In this document: piece by piece, positions 1-6,561 of the stretch | Layout: each line of letters starts with the position of its first letter | Position numbering within the stretch: position 1 is the stretch's first letter | NCBI GenBank assembly: GCA_007127175.1 | Contig: SKZX01000273.1 | Coordinates: 1 to 7,935 of the forward strand | Direction: 5' to 3' | Source: Desulfobacterales bacterium | Lineage (GTDB): Bacteria; Desulfobacterota; Desulfobacteria; Desulfobacterales; Desulfosalsimonadaceae | DNA length: 7,935 nucleotides | The notes under the pieces: generated by a model | What the model saw: only the letters and a program-made list of their open reading frames with translations | Database searches by the model: none | Told to the model about the DNA's origin: nothing | Translations under genes and position numbers: made by a program

Positions 1-793
1 AGTCCGATGACGCGAACCGCCCGCCTTCCAGTGGCACAAGCGGCCGCAGATCCGGGGGCATGACCGGGATGACGTTTAAAATCATCCAGACCGGGTCGAG
101 TCCGGATTTCCGAAAGGCGTCGACCACCTTAAGCCGCTTGGCCAGCTTCTTTCGCTTGGCATCCGAACCGGTTACCAGGATTTCCTCGCGAAGCTCGTTG
201 TAGAGCGCCTCCACGTCGACCTGTTCGAGAAACGCCCGGATCGCTTCTGCGCCGATCCCGGCCTCGAACTTGTTCCCATAGATCGCACGCGCTTCCCGGT
301 ATTTTTCCTCGCTTAACAGTTGAAGCCTGGAAAGCCCGGTATCCTTGGGATCGATCACGATATAGTTGTCAAAGTAGAGTACTTTTTCCAGCGACTTCAA
401 GGTCAGGTCAAGGAGGTTTCCAATCTTGCTGGGCAGGCTCCGCATAAACCATATATGGGTTACCGGCGCCGCCAGATCGATATGCGCCATCCGCTCCCTG
501 CGGACCTTTGACTGAATCACTTCCACGCCGCATTTTTCACAAATGACGCCGCGGTGCTTCATGCGCTTGTACTTCCCGCAGTTGCACTCGTAATCCTTGA
601 TGGGCCCGAAAATTTTGGCGCAGAAGAGGCCGTCCCGTTCCGGCTTGAAAGTCCGATAGTTAATGGTTTCAGGCTTTTTTATCTCCCCGAACGACCAGCT
701 TCGGATCTGCTCCGGGGACGCCAGTGCAATGCCGACGCCTTTATAACGATTCGGATTCTTCGGTTTGATGAAGAAATCGTAGATCGTTTCCAA
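1..793 (-). CDS. rpoC: RNA polymerase beta' subunit RpoC, N-terminal part (cut by window edge)
   Basis: Largest catalytic subunit of RNA polymerase; only the first 264 codons lie in the window and the reading frame stays open to position 1. I translated it by hand from 793. It opens METIYDFFIKPKNPNRYKG and contains the conserved RSWSFGE and KPETINYRTFKPERDGLFC clamp motifs at about residues 31-58. The zinc ribbon has cysteines at residues 70, 72, 85 and 88 (DYECNCGKYKR...ICEKCGVEV), the same positions as in E. coli. The visible part ends at RPLVPLEGGRFASSD, the conserved stretch before the lid/rudder region. The start is TTG at 793-791, chosen because GAGGAG sits 7 nt upstream and no in-frame ATG is near; homologues begin at this point. 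It lies 40 nt after the rpoB stop, so it is surely co-transcribed with rpoB. Confidence 0.97.
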   Translation of the reverse strand, partial: METIYDFFIKPKNPNRYKGVGIALASPEQIRSWSFGEIKKPETINYRTFKPERDGLFCAKIFGPIKDYECNCGKYKRMKHRGVICEKCGVEVIQSKVRRERMAHIDLAAPVTHIWFMRSLPSKIGNLLDLTLKSLEKVLYFDNYIVIDPKDTGLSRLQLLSEEKYREARAIYGNKFEAGIGAEAIRAFLEQVDVEALYNELREEILVTGSDAKRKKLAKRLKVVDAFRKSGLDPVWMILNVIPVMPPDLRPLVPLEGGRFASSD

Positions 794-800
794 TGTTTGA

Positions 801-806
801 CTCCTC
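801..806 (-). promoter_or_regulatory. Shine-Dalgarno that fixes the rpoC TTG start
   Basis: The minus strand reads GAGGAG here, followed by a 7-nt spacer and TTG at 793-791. The site lies inside the 40-nt rpoB-rpoC gap. It is the only good ribosome-binding sequence in that gap and supports TTG as the rpoC initiation codon. Confidence 0.8.
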
Positions 807-833
807 GCATTATATGGTTGTTTGCGCAGAGCG

Positions 834-3800
834 CTATTCTTCTTCAACCAGGGTGATATTCAGTCCAAGGCTCTGCAGCTCCTTGGTAAGCACCCTGAAA
901 GATTCGGGCAGCCCGGGTTCAAATACGTTTTGCCCCTTGACGATTTTTTCATACATCCGGGTACGTCCGGCCATGTCGTCTGACTTGACGGTCAAAAATT
1001 CCTGGAGCGCATAGGCTGCGCCATAAGCTTCAATGGCCCAGACCTCCATCTCGCCAAGGCGCTGCCCCCCGAACTGGGCCTTGCCGCCAAGCGGCTGCTG
1101 GGTTACCAGTGAATAGGGCCCTATGGAACGGGCGTGCAGCTTGTCATCGACCAGGTGGTGGAGCTTCAGCATGTACATCACGCCCACCGTAATCTTTTCC
1201 TTGAACGGCTCCCCGGTCCGGCCGTCAAAAAGCGTTGCCTGACCGGTTCGGGATATGCCCGCTTCTTCCAGCAGTGACTTGATTTCTTCTTCCCGGGCGC
1301 CGTCAAAAACGGGGGTGGCCATGTAAACGCCATCCCTGTTGTAGTATGCTAGGGTTTCAAGGTCCTGGTCCGGCATTTTTCCGATTTCTTCACTTTCAGG
1401 GCCGCTCTTGAAAATCGAGGCAAATTTTTCACGCAGCGCATCATGCTTCTTCTCCGCCAGCAGTTGCGTAATCTGGTCGCCCAGCCCCTTGGCGGCACGG
1501 CCCAGGTGAATCTCAAGGATCTGCCCGACATTCATCCGGGAAGGGACGCCCAGCGGGTTCAAGACCATGTCCACAGGGCGGCCGTCGAGGAAGTATGGCA
1601 GGTCTTCCTCGGGCAGGATGCGGGAAACAACCCCCTTGTTTCCATGACGTCCCGCCATTTTGTCGCCGACCGACAGGGTCCGCTTCATGGCCATGTAAAC
1701 CTTGATCATCTTGATTACGCCCGGTGGGAGGTCATCCCCTTTTTCAATGGAGCTGACATGGTGCTCGAATGACGCCTTTGCAGCGTCCTTCTGCTCCCGG
1801 CACCTTGAAAAAATATCGGCAATTTTTTCTTCGGCCTTTTTGTTGGTCAGAACGATTTTCTCAAAGCAGCGCAGGGGGACGGTCTCCAGCGTCTTCCGGT
1901 CCATGGTTGTTTTGCCGGAAATCAGCACCTTTTTACCGTCGAGAAGGTTTTCTTCGATCTTCTTGCCCGCCAGATATTCGACAATCTCTTTTTTTGCCAT
2001 CTCCTCGATGATACGTATCTCATCATCCCGATCCCGCTGGAGGGCCGCAATTTCTTCGTCTTCAATGGATTTCGCCCGGTCGTCCTTTTCCACGCCCCTG
2101 CGGGAAAAGACTTTCGCATCGATGACGATCCCCTTGGCCCCGGGGGGCACCCTGAGCGAGGTATCCTTCACTTCCCCGGCTTTTTCGCCGAAAATGGCCC
2201 TGAGAAGCTTTTCTTCCGGGGACAGCTGGGTTTCCCCTTTGGGGGTCACTTTTCCAACAAGGATATCACCAGGTCCGACTTCTGCCCCGAGCCGGATAAT
2301 CCCGCTTTCATCCAGGTCCTTTAATGCCTCATCGCCGACATTGGGAATGTCGCGGGTAATTTCCTCGCGGCCGAGCTTGGTGTCCCTGGCCAGCACTTCG
2401 AATTCCTCGATATGCACGGACGAAAACACACCGTCTTTGACGAGGCGCTCACTCACAAGGATGGAATCCTCGAAGTTATACCCGCCCCACGGCATAAAAG
2501 CGACCATGACGTTTTTACCCAGGGCAAGCTCCCCCTTGTCCGTCGCGGGTCCGTCTGCGATGATTTCGCCCTTCTTCACCCATTCCCCCTTCCGGACGAT
2601 GGGCCGGTGATTGAAGCAGGTGTTCTGGTTGGAGCGAACGAATTTGGAGAGGTTGTATATGGTTACGTCCTTGGCGGCCTGGTTGTCCGAGGGTTCATGC
2701 TGCAAAACAATGCGCGCCGCATTGACATCCACGACAAGGCCGTCCCTCTTGGCCACGATGGTGACCCCCGAGTCCCGGGCCACGATATGTTCAACACCGG
2801 TTCCGACCAGCGGGGCGTCGGTCTGCAGGAGGGGCACGGCCTGGCGCATCATGTTGGAACCCATGAGCGCCCGGTTGGCGTCATCGTTTTCAAGAAAAGG
2901 GATCAGGGAAGCGGAAATGCTCACGAGCTGGTTCGGGGAAACGTCCATCAGTTCGATGCTTTCCCTTTCAACCATCATGAATTCCCCGTCCACCCGCGAG
3001 GTCACCATCGGGTTGACATACCGGTTTTTTTCATTGATCGGCGCATTGGCCTGGGCAATGGGCTGATCTTTTTCCTGGAATGCCGTCAGCAGTTTGACCT
3101 GGGTTGAAACCGTCGAATTTTCCACAACGCGGTATGGGGTTTCAATGAACCCGAAGTCGTTGACGCGGGCGTAGGTGCAAAGCGATACGATAAGACCGAT
3201 ATTTGGCCCTTCGGGCGTTTCAATGGGGCATATGCGGCCGTAATGGGAAGGATGGACATCCCGCACCTCGAAGCCCGCCCGGTCACGGGTCAGGCCGCCC
3301 GGTCCCAAAGCGCTCAAACGGCGCTTGTGGGTTGTCTCGGAAAGGGGATTGGTCTGATCGAGAAACTGGGAAAGCTGGCTCGTACCGAAAAACTCCTTGA
3401 CAACGGCGGAAACCGGCTTCGGGTTGACCAGGTCATTGGGCATCAGGGCGTCCACCTCCTGCATGCTCATCCGCTCCTTGATCGCCCTTTCCATGCGAAC
3501 CAACCCGATGCGGTACTGGTTCTCAAGGAGTTCACCGATGGCCCTCACGCGCCTGTTTCCCAGATGATCAATATCGTCGACCGGTCCCTGGGTGTCCCGC
3601 AGCTCCACGAGCGTCCGGGTCGCCTTGAGAATATCCTCCCGCCGGAGTGTGCGCACATCCAGGGGTGTATCCAGGTTGAGGCGATCATTGATTTTGAGCC
3701 GCCCCACACCGGAAAGATCGTAATAAGCCGTCTTGAAAAACAGGTGGTCCACGAACTCCTGGGCCACTTCAGCGGTAACCGGGTTGCCGGGCCGCAGGCG

Positions 3801-4928
3801 ACGGTATATGTCGATGAGCGCCTCTTCCTTTGTTTTAGCCTTGTCAAGCAGCAATGTCTTGCGTATGGACTGGCTGGCAAACGGCCCTTCCATCACCAGT
3901 ATCTCAAAGTCCGGGACCCCAGACTGCCTGAGCCGTTCCAGCAAATCCTCGCCGATTGTATCATTGGACCCGGCTATGATCTCCCCGGTTTCAGGATGAA
4001 AAACATCGGATGCCAGGACCCGTTCATGGAGCTCCGCTTCCGTAAAAGGAATGGTCGTGACGCCGGTTGCCATAAGCTGCCGGATGGCGCGCTTGGTAAA
4101 AATACGGCCTTTTTTGACCAGGATTTCACCCGTTTCAGGGTTGATCACATCCTCTCCCGGCCGCTCTCCCTTTAAAAAGTCGGGATTGACGTCCCTGGAG
4201 TACTGGCCGTCCTTTATGTAGACTTTTTCCTTGTAGTAAAAATACGACAGGATATCCTGATCGTTGTACCCCAGGGCCTTGAAAAGCAAGGTCACAGGGA
4301 ATTTCCGCCTCCGGTCGATACGGATATAAACGATGTCCTTTGGGTCCACTTCCATGTCGATCCACGAACCCCGGACCGGGATGATTCTCGCCGTGTAGAT
4401 AATACGGCCCGACGAATGGGTTTTGCCCTTGTCATGGTCGAAAAATACACCCGATGAACGGTGCAGCTGGCTCACTACCGCCCGTTCGGTGCCGTTAATG
4501 ATAAAGGTCCCTCTCTCCGTCATCAGGGGAATGGTGCCGAAATAGATTTCCTGCTCCTTGATATCCCGGATATTTGAAACACCCGTGTTCTTGTCAACAT
4601 CAAACACAACAAGCCGCACCTTTATCCGCAGGGATATTTCGTATGTCATCCCCCGGTTGATGCACTCCCCCATGGAATGCTTGACGTCCCCGAAGTGGTA
4701 TGAAACGAATTCAAGGGAAGCGGTGTTTGTAAAGTCCTTTATGGGAAAAACCGAATTAAAAACAGCCTGCAATCCGATGTCCCGCCGGTCCTCGGGTCGG
4801 ATTCCCTTCTGAAGAAAGCGTTGGTAGGACTCCCGCTGCATCCCGATCAGATCCGGTATATCAACAATGGACCTGATACGCCCGAATTCTTTCCTGAATC
4901 GTTTATATTTCGGCGGATTAGCTGTCAT
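834..4928 (-). CDS. rpoB: RNA polymerase beta subunit RpoB, complete
   Basis: Catalytic beta subunit of RNA polymerase, 1364 residues (E. coli 1342), full length and unbroken. It starts ATG with GGAG 6 nt upstream. The N-terminal protrusion/lobe begins KRFRKEFGRIRSIVDIPDLI. The rifampicin region is at about residues 513-541 (FFGTSQLSQFLDQTNPLSETTHKRRLSAL); the residues equivalent to E. coli D516, H526 and S531 are D524, H534 and S539, all the drug-sensitive type. It continues into RDVHPSHYGRICPIETPEGPN. GYNFEDSI is at about 816-823. An acidic, coiled-coil-like insert at about 945-1065 matches the E. coli beta insert before the active-site motif GDKMAGRHGNKG (about 1088-1099). The switch/clamp segment PLGGKAQFGGQRLGEMEVWA is at about 1279-1298. 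It lies downstream of rplL after a hairpin-rich gap. The name is certain; an imperfect internal echo, NPETGEI (263-269) and HPETGEI (311-317), is a family feature. Confidence 0.99.
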   Translation of the reverse strand: MTANPPKYKRFRKEFGRIRSIVDIPDLIGMQRESYQRFLQKGIRPEDRRDIGLQAVFNSVFPIKDFTNTASLEFVSYHFGDVKHSMGECINRGMTYEISLRIKVRLVVFDVDKNTGVSNIRDIKEQEIYFGTIPLMTERGTFIINGTERAVVSQLHRSSGVFFDHDKGKTHSSGRIIYTARIIPVRGSWIDMEVDPKDIVYIRIDRRRKFPVTLLFKALGYNDQDILSYFYYKEKVYIKDGQYSRDVNPDFLKGERPGEDVINPETGEILVKKGRIFTKRAIRQLMATGVTTIPFTEAELHERVLASDVFHPETGEIIAGSNDTIGEDLLERLRQSGVPDFEILVMEGPFASQSIRKTLLLDKAKTKEEALIDIYRRLRPGNPVTAEVAQEFVDHLFFKTAYYDLSGVGRLKINDRLNLDTPLDVRTLRREDILKATRTLVELRDTQGPVDDIDHLGNRRVRAIGELLENQYRIGLVRMERAIKERMSMQEVDALMPNDLVNPKPVSAVVKEFFGTSQLSQFLDQTNPLSETTHKRRLSALGPGGLTRDRAGFEVRDVHPSHYGRICPIETPEGPNIGLIVSLCTYARVNDFGFIETPYRVVENSTVSTQVKLLTAFQEKDQPIAQANAPINEKNRYVNPMVTSRVDGEFMMVERESIELMDVSPNQLVSISASLIPFLENDDANRALMGSNMMRQAVPLLQTDAPLVGTGVEHIVARDSGVTIVAKRDGLVVDVNAARIVLQHEPSDNQAAKDVTIYNLSKFVRSNQNTCFNHRPIVRKGEWVKKGEIIADGPATDKGELALGKNVMVAFMPWGGYNFEDSILVSERLVKDGVFSSVHIEEFEVLARDTKLGREEITRDIPNVGDEALKDLDESGIIRLGAEVGPGDILVGKVTPKGETQLSPEEKLLRAIFGEKAGEVKDTSLRVPPGAKGIVIDAKVFSRRGVEKDDRAKSIEDEEIAALQRDRDDEIRIIEEMAKKEIVEYLAGKKIEENLLDGKKVLISGKTTMDRKTLETVPLRCFEKIVLTNKKAEEKIADIFSRCREQKDAAKASFEHHVSSIEKGDDLPPGVIKMIKVYMAMKRTLSVGDKMAGRHGNKGVVSRILPEEDLPYFLDGRPVDMVLNPLGVPSRMNVGQILEIHLGRAAKGLGDQITQLLAEKKHDALREKFASIFKSGPESEEIGKMPDQDLETLAYYNRDGVYMATPVFDGAREEEIKSLLEEAGISRTGQATLFDGRTGEPFKEKITVGVMYMLKLHHLVDDKLHARSIGPYSLVTQQPLGGKAQFGGQRLGEMEVWAIEAYGAAYALQEFLTVKSDDMAGRTRMYEKIVKGQNVFEPGLPESFRVLTKELQSLGLNITLVEEE

Positions 4929-4962
4929 TTTGACTCCAAATGAACTGAATTTGAGTTAATCA

Positions 4963-5010
4963 GCCGCAAAAACGGTGTCCGGATGTTTCTCCGGCGCCCG
5001 TTTCTGCGGC
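4963..5010 (-). promoter_or_regulatory. Long nested hairpin in the rpoB leader
   Basis: A 13-position outer stem (4963-4975 with 4998-5010) pairs completely, with one G-U wobble in the transcript. A 3-nt by 3-nt internal loop separates it from an inner 5-bp stem (4979-4983 with 4990-4994) that carries a 6-nt loop. It ends 34 nt before the rpoB ATG and is not followed by a U-run on the minus strand, so it does not look like a standard intrinsic terminator. It could be an RNase III processing site, a pausing/attenuation element or a stabilising 5' end for the rpoBC message. In E. coli the rplL-rpoB gap holds both an attenuator and an RNase III site; assigning either role here is inference. Confidence 0.7.
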
Positions 5011-5072
5011 AATGAAAGGGAAGTAAAACAACCCTGCGGTCATCTGAAAACCACGATCAGCATGAACGCAAA

Positions 5073-5108
5073 GAAGAACATGAAGAAAAACACAGCTTCA
5101 TGTTCTTC
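5073..5108 (-). promoter_or_regulatory. Perfect 13-bp hairpin after rplL (attenuator candidate)
   Basis: An exact 13-bp inverted repeat (5073-5085 and 5096-5108) has a 10-nt loop that is U-rich in the transcript. It begins about 37 nt after the rplL stop. The 3' side runs into a pyrimidine-rich but not pure U stretch, so termination would be partial at best. Its place between rplL and rpoB matches the E. coli attenuator that lowers rpoBC expression relative to the ribosomal proteins. The hairpin is directly seen; the attenuator role is inferred. Confidence 0.65.
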
Positions 5109-5144
5109 GCTTGTATGCATTGATAGGGATCCTGACACGCGGTG

Positions 5145-5531
5145 CTACTTTATTTCAACGGTGGCACCGGCGCTTTCAAGCTGCTCTTTCAATTTGTCGG
5201 CTTCTTCCTTGACGACCCCTTCCTTGACCGGTTTAGGTGCTTCCTCGACCAGGGCCTTGGCTTCCTTGAGCCCAAGACCGGTAATCGCACGAACTTCCTT
5301 GATCACCTGGATCTTTTTATCCCCAATCGTTGCCAGGATAACGTCAAATTCCGTTTTCTCTTCAGCCTGGGCGCCTGCATCGGCACCGGCAACCGGAGCT
5401 GCGGCCATCGCCACCGGGGCTGCCGCGGAAACACCGAATTTTTCTTCAAGTTCTTTGACCAGTTCTGAAAGTTCGAGAACGGACATGTTTGCAATAAACT
5501 CTATAACATCTGCTTTTGTAGTGTCAGCCAT
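5145..5531 (-). CDS. rplL: Ribosomal protein L7/L12 (bL12)
   Basis: Stalk protein of the large subunit, present as dimers on L10, that recruits and stimulates translational GTPases; 128 residues, close to the usual 120-130. The N-terminal dimerisation helices span residues 1-35 (ADVIEFIANMSVLELSELVKEL). The flexible Ala/Pro/Gly-rich hinge is at about 35-58. The globular C-terminal domain is at about 60-128, with the factor-binding segment KIQVIKEVRAITGLGLKEAK (73-92) and the ending ATVEIK. It starts at ATG with GGAGG 9 nt upstream. It follows rplJ after a 123-nt gap and precedes two hairpins and rpoB. The A+T tract and own Shine-Dalgarno upstream suit the excess of L12 over L10 that ribosomes need. 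Confidence 0.98.
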   Translation of the reverse strand: MADTTKADVIEFIANMSVLELSELVKELEEKFGVSAAAPVAMAAAPVAGADAGAQAEEKTEFDVILATIGDKKIQVIKEVRAITGLGLKEAKALVEEAPKPVKEGVVKEEADKLKEQLESAGATVEIK

Positions 5532-5557
5532 GGTTTTTTTCCTCCGAAATCAACATG

Positions 5558-5587
5558 AAAACTTAATTAATAATAAACATAAATATT
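5558..5587 (-). promoter_or_regulatory. A+T-rich tract upstream of the rplL ribosome-binding site
   Basis: 28 of 30 bases are A or T, in a window of otherwise mid-to-high GC. It ends just upstream of the GGAGG of rplL. Unstructured A/U-rich leaders are known to raise translation of proteins needed in several copies, through ribosomal protein S1 and lack of structure; that role here is inference. It may also be simply a spacer. Confidence 0.4.
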
Positions 5588-5590
5588 CTG

Positions 5591-5642
5591 GTGCGCATGC
5601 GGGTTGAACGTCCTTTGACGCTATAACCGGTTTTGCATGCAC
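5591..5642 (-). other. Weak intercistronic stem-loop between rplJ and rplL
   Basis: Two 4-bp blocks (5591-5594 with 5639-5642, and 5597-5600 with 5635-5638) are separated by a 2-nt bulge. They enclose a 4-bp tetraloop hairpin (5609-5612 with 5617-5620). It begins 12 nt beyond the rplJ stop, behind a run of seven Ts in the transcript sense. It is too weak and too open inside to call a terminator. It could reduce coupling between rplJ and rplL translation. Confidence 0.3.
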
Positions 5643-5654
5643 AAAAAAACTTTG

Positions 5655-6179
5655 CTAAGCAGCCTCTTTCTGATCCTTGATGGCCTGCAGTGCGTACAAC
5701 AGACGCTCCGGAACATTGCTCAGAGCCCTTACCAGGCTTGTCGGCACCGCGTTAATGGTCGCAAGCACGGTCGCAAGCAGCACTTCACGCGACGGCAGGT
5801 TGGACAGGGCTTTGATATCATTGAAACTTAAAGCTTTTCCGGAAAGAACACCCGCTTTGATCTCAAGCTTATCATTTTCCTTTGCGAACTCAATGAGTAC
5901 TTTCGCGGCGTTGACAGGGTCTTCGTAGCTCATTGCGATGGCATTGGGCCCGGACAGGACGTCGCGCACCAACTCAACATCCGTGCCCTCTGCGGCCCTT
6001 GAAAGCAATGTGTTTTTTGCCACTAAAAACTCAACACCGGCTTCCCGCAGTTTCGCACGCAACTCAGTCATCTTCGGGACATTCAACCCCTTGTAATCCA
6101 CAAGGATCAGGATCTTTTTTTCCTCAAACTTCCGGTTGAGGCCGCTAACAAGCTCTTTTTTCTGCACAAGATTCAGCAA
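5655..6179 (-). CDS. rplJ: Ribosomal protein L10 (uL10), TTG start
   Basis: Base of the L12 stalk. It binds the 23S GTPase-associated region through its N-terminal domain and L12 dimers through its C-terminal helix, and represses its own operon by binding the leader RNA. It has 174 residues, a normal length. Motifs include VDYKGLNVPKMTELRAKLR (27-45), LVAKNTLLSRA (52-62), LSGPNAIAM (75-83) and LPSREVLLA (128-136). The C-terminal helix at about 148-174 is the L12-binding segment. The frame is open upstream to an ATG at 6284, but that extension would translate the leader RNA. I chose TTG at 6179-6177 because AAAGGAGGTG lies upstream with 8 nt between GGAGG and TTG. CTG at 6176 is a less likely alternative giving one residue less. 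Confidence 0.95.
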   Translation of the reverse strand: MLNLVQKKELVSGLNRKFEEKKILILVDYKGLNVPKMTELRAKLREAGVEFLVAKNTLLSRAAEGTDVELVRDVLSGPNAIAMSYEDPVNAAKVLIEFAKENDKLEIKAGVLSGKALSFNDIKALSNLPSREVLLATVLATINAVPTSLVRALSNVPERLLYALQAIKDQKEAA

Positions 6180-6185
6180 TCGATA

Positions 6186-6195
6186 CACCTCCTTT
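6186..6195 (-). promoter_or_regulatory. Strong Shine-Dalgarno that decides the rplJ start
   Basis: The minus strand reads AAAGGAGGTG, near-perfectly complementary to the 16S rRNA tail, with 8 nt between GGAGG and TTG at 6179-6177. It follows the leader RNA by about 10 nt. A strong site with a weak start codon is consistent with translation that can be switched by the leader fold. Confidence 0.85.
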
Positions 6196-6205
6196 CGGAA
6201 TCTGT

Positions 6206-6311
6206 AAAAACCAGGGGCGACACAGCAATATGATTTCTGGTCTGCCTCGGCAGGCCGGGATGTCGCTCCATCCCGATTAAACACATCATGTGAGCCTGCA
6301 GTCTTTGACAG
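6206..6311 (-). ncRNA. L10 leader RNA (rplJ autoregulatory element)
   Basis: The transcript carries the hallmarks of the L10 leader family. P1 is CTGTC (6311-6307) with GGCAG (6246-6242). A kink-turn-like internal loop follows, with AAAGACT on one side and CGA on the other. P2 is GCAGGC (6299-6294) with GCCTGC (6255-6250). Above P2 are a small hairpin (6282-6292) and a 7-bp hairpin (6256-6262 with 6269-6275). The AAAGAC...GCAGG...CCTGCCGAGG pattern is what I recognise from rplJ leaders of many bacteria. In E. coli the L10-L12 complex binds this structure and represses rplJL. Downstream, a second pairing (6261-6269 with 6214-6222, 8 of 9 bases) is followed by UGG and a U5 run (6210-6206). It would exclude the 7-bp hairpin, so attenuation is possible. 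Confidence 0.85.
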
Positions 6312-6316
6312 ATAAA

Positions 6317-6345
6317 ATTAAATTTTTCGGCTTCGTAAAGTCCAA
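6317..6345 (-). promoter_or_regulatory. Candidate sigma-70 promoter for rplJLrpoBC
   Basis: On the minus strand TTGGAC (6345-6340) lies 17 nt upstream of TTTAAT (6322-6317, five of six matches to TATAAT). Initiation about 7 nt downstream would fall near 6310, which is the first base of stem P1 of the L10 leader; the fit of position adds weight. The -35 keeps only the TTG of the consensus. It lies inside repeat copy A, while the -10 lies outside it. E. coli has a separate promoter ahead of rplJ, so one is expected here. No start-site data are available. Confidence 0.45.
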
Positions 6346-6469
6346 TATCTGCGTTGCGAGCAATCTTTGAAGAATCTCACGTACGCATAAGTACTATCCA
6401 TTCTTCAAAAATTGCTCGCGCCTTGATCTTGAACTTTTTACAAAGCCGTCTGAAAACGACTTTTACGAA
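6328..6469 (+). repeat. Imperfect palindromic repeat, copy A (rplA-rplJ gap)
   Basis: About 142 bp that resemble the reverse complement of 7744-7889 along the whole length, roughly three-quarters identical by eye. The outer stem 6328-6339 pairs with 6437-6448 (11 of 12). The inner stem 6356-6375 pairs with 6400-6419 (19 of 20). Between them is a non-complementary loop (6340-6355 and 6420-6436) that holds the blocks most conserved with copy B: 6342-6355 is identical over 14 nt, and 6420-6439 over 20 nt. A tail 6449-6469 (tctgaaaacgacttttacg) is also shared and gives subterminal inverted ends (6332-6342 with 6458-6469). An isolated ttgacggcttc at 6480-6490 copies the end of copy B and could be a remnant of another unit. 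No coding capacity; it looks like a MITE- or REP-like element. Confidence 0.85.
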
Positions 6470-6505
6470 TACATCAAATTTGACGGCTTCCTGATATATA
6501 TATGA

Positions 6506-6528
6506 CCCGCCGGGCAAACCCCGGCAGG
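6506..6528 (-). other. GC-rich hairpin behind rplA
   Basis: A 9-bp stem (6506-6514 with 6520-6528, one G-U wobble in the transcript) has a 5-nt loop and begins 33 nt after the rplA stop codon. It is followed on the minus strand by an alternating AT tract rather than a U-run, so it is not a canonical terminator. It could protect the 3' end of an rplKA message or cause pausing. Confidence 0.45.
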
Positions 6529-6561
6529 CCGGATTGGCTATCCTGTTTCAGCCATGGACAA

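Noticed and set aside
2613..4145. Duplicated NPETGEI/HPETGEI segments in RpoB as a recent internal duplication
   Set aside because: The equivalent two segments exist in diverged form in E. coli RpoB, so this is an old family trait.
1702..4175. Long plus-strand open frames opposite rpoB, for example 1702-2610 and 3243-4175
   Set aside because: They mirror the rpoB codons on the other strand, show no family resemblance or domain pattern, and lie within an unbroken conserved gene.
6180..6284. N-terminal extension of rplJ to an ATG at 6284 (209-residue product)
   Set aside because: The extra 35 codons overlap the L10 leader RNA structure, resemble no L10 N-terminus, and have no Shine-Dalgarno. 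The TTG at 6179 has an excellent one.
6320..6481. aaattt at 6320-6325 and 6476-6481 as a target-site duplication of repeat copy A
   Set aside because: Six A/T-only bases occur easily by chance, and they do not sit exactly at the element ends as defined by comparison with copy B.
6506..6528. Intrinsic terminator after rplA
   Set aside because: The stem is good but is followed by alternating AT, not a U-run, so I list it only as a hairpin.
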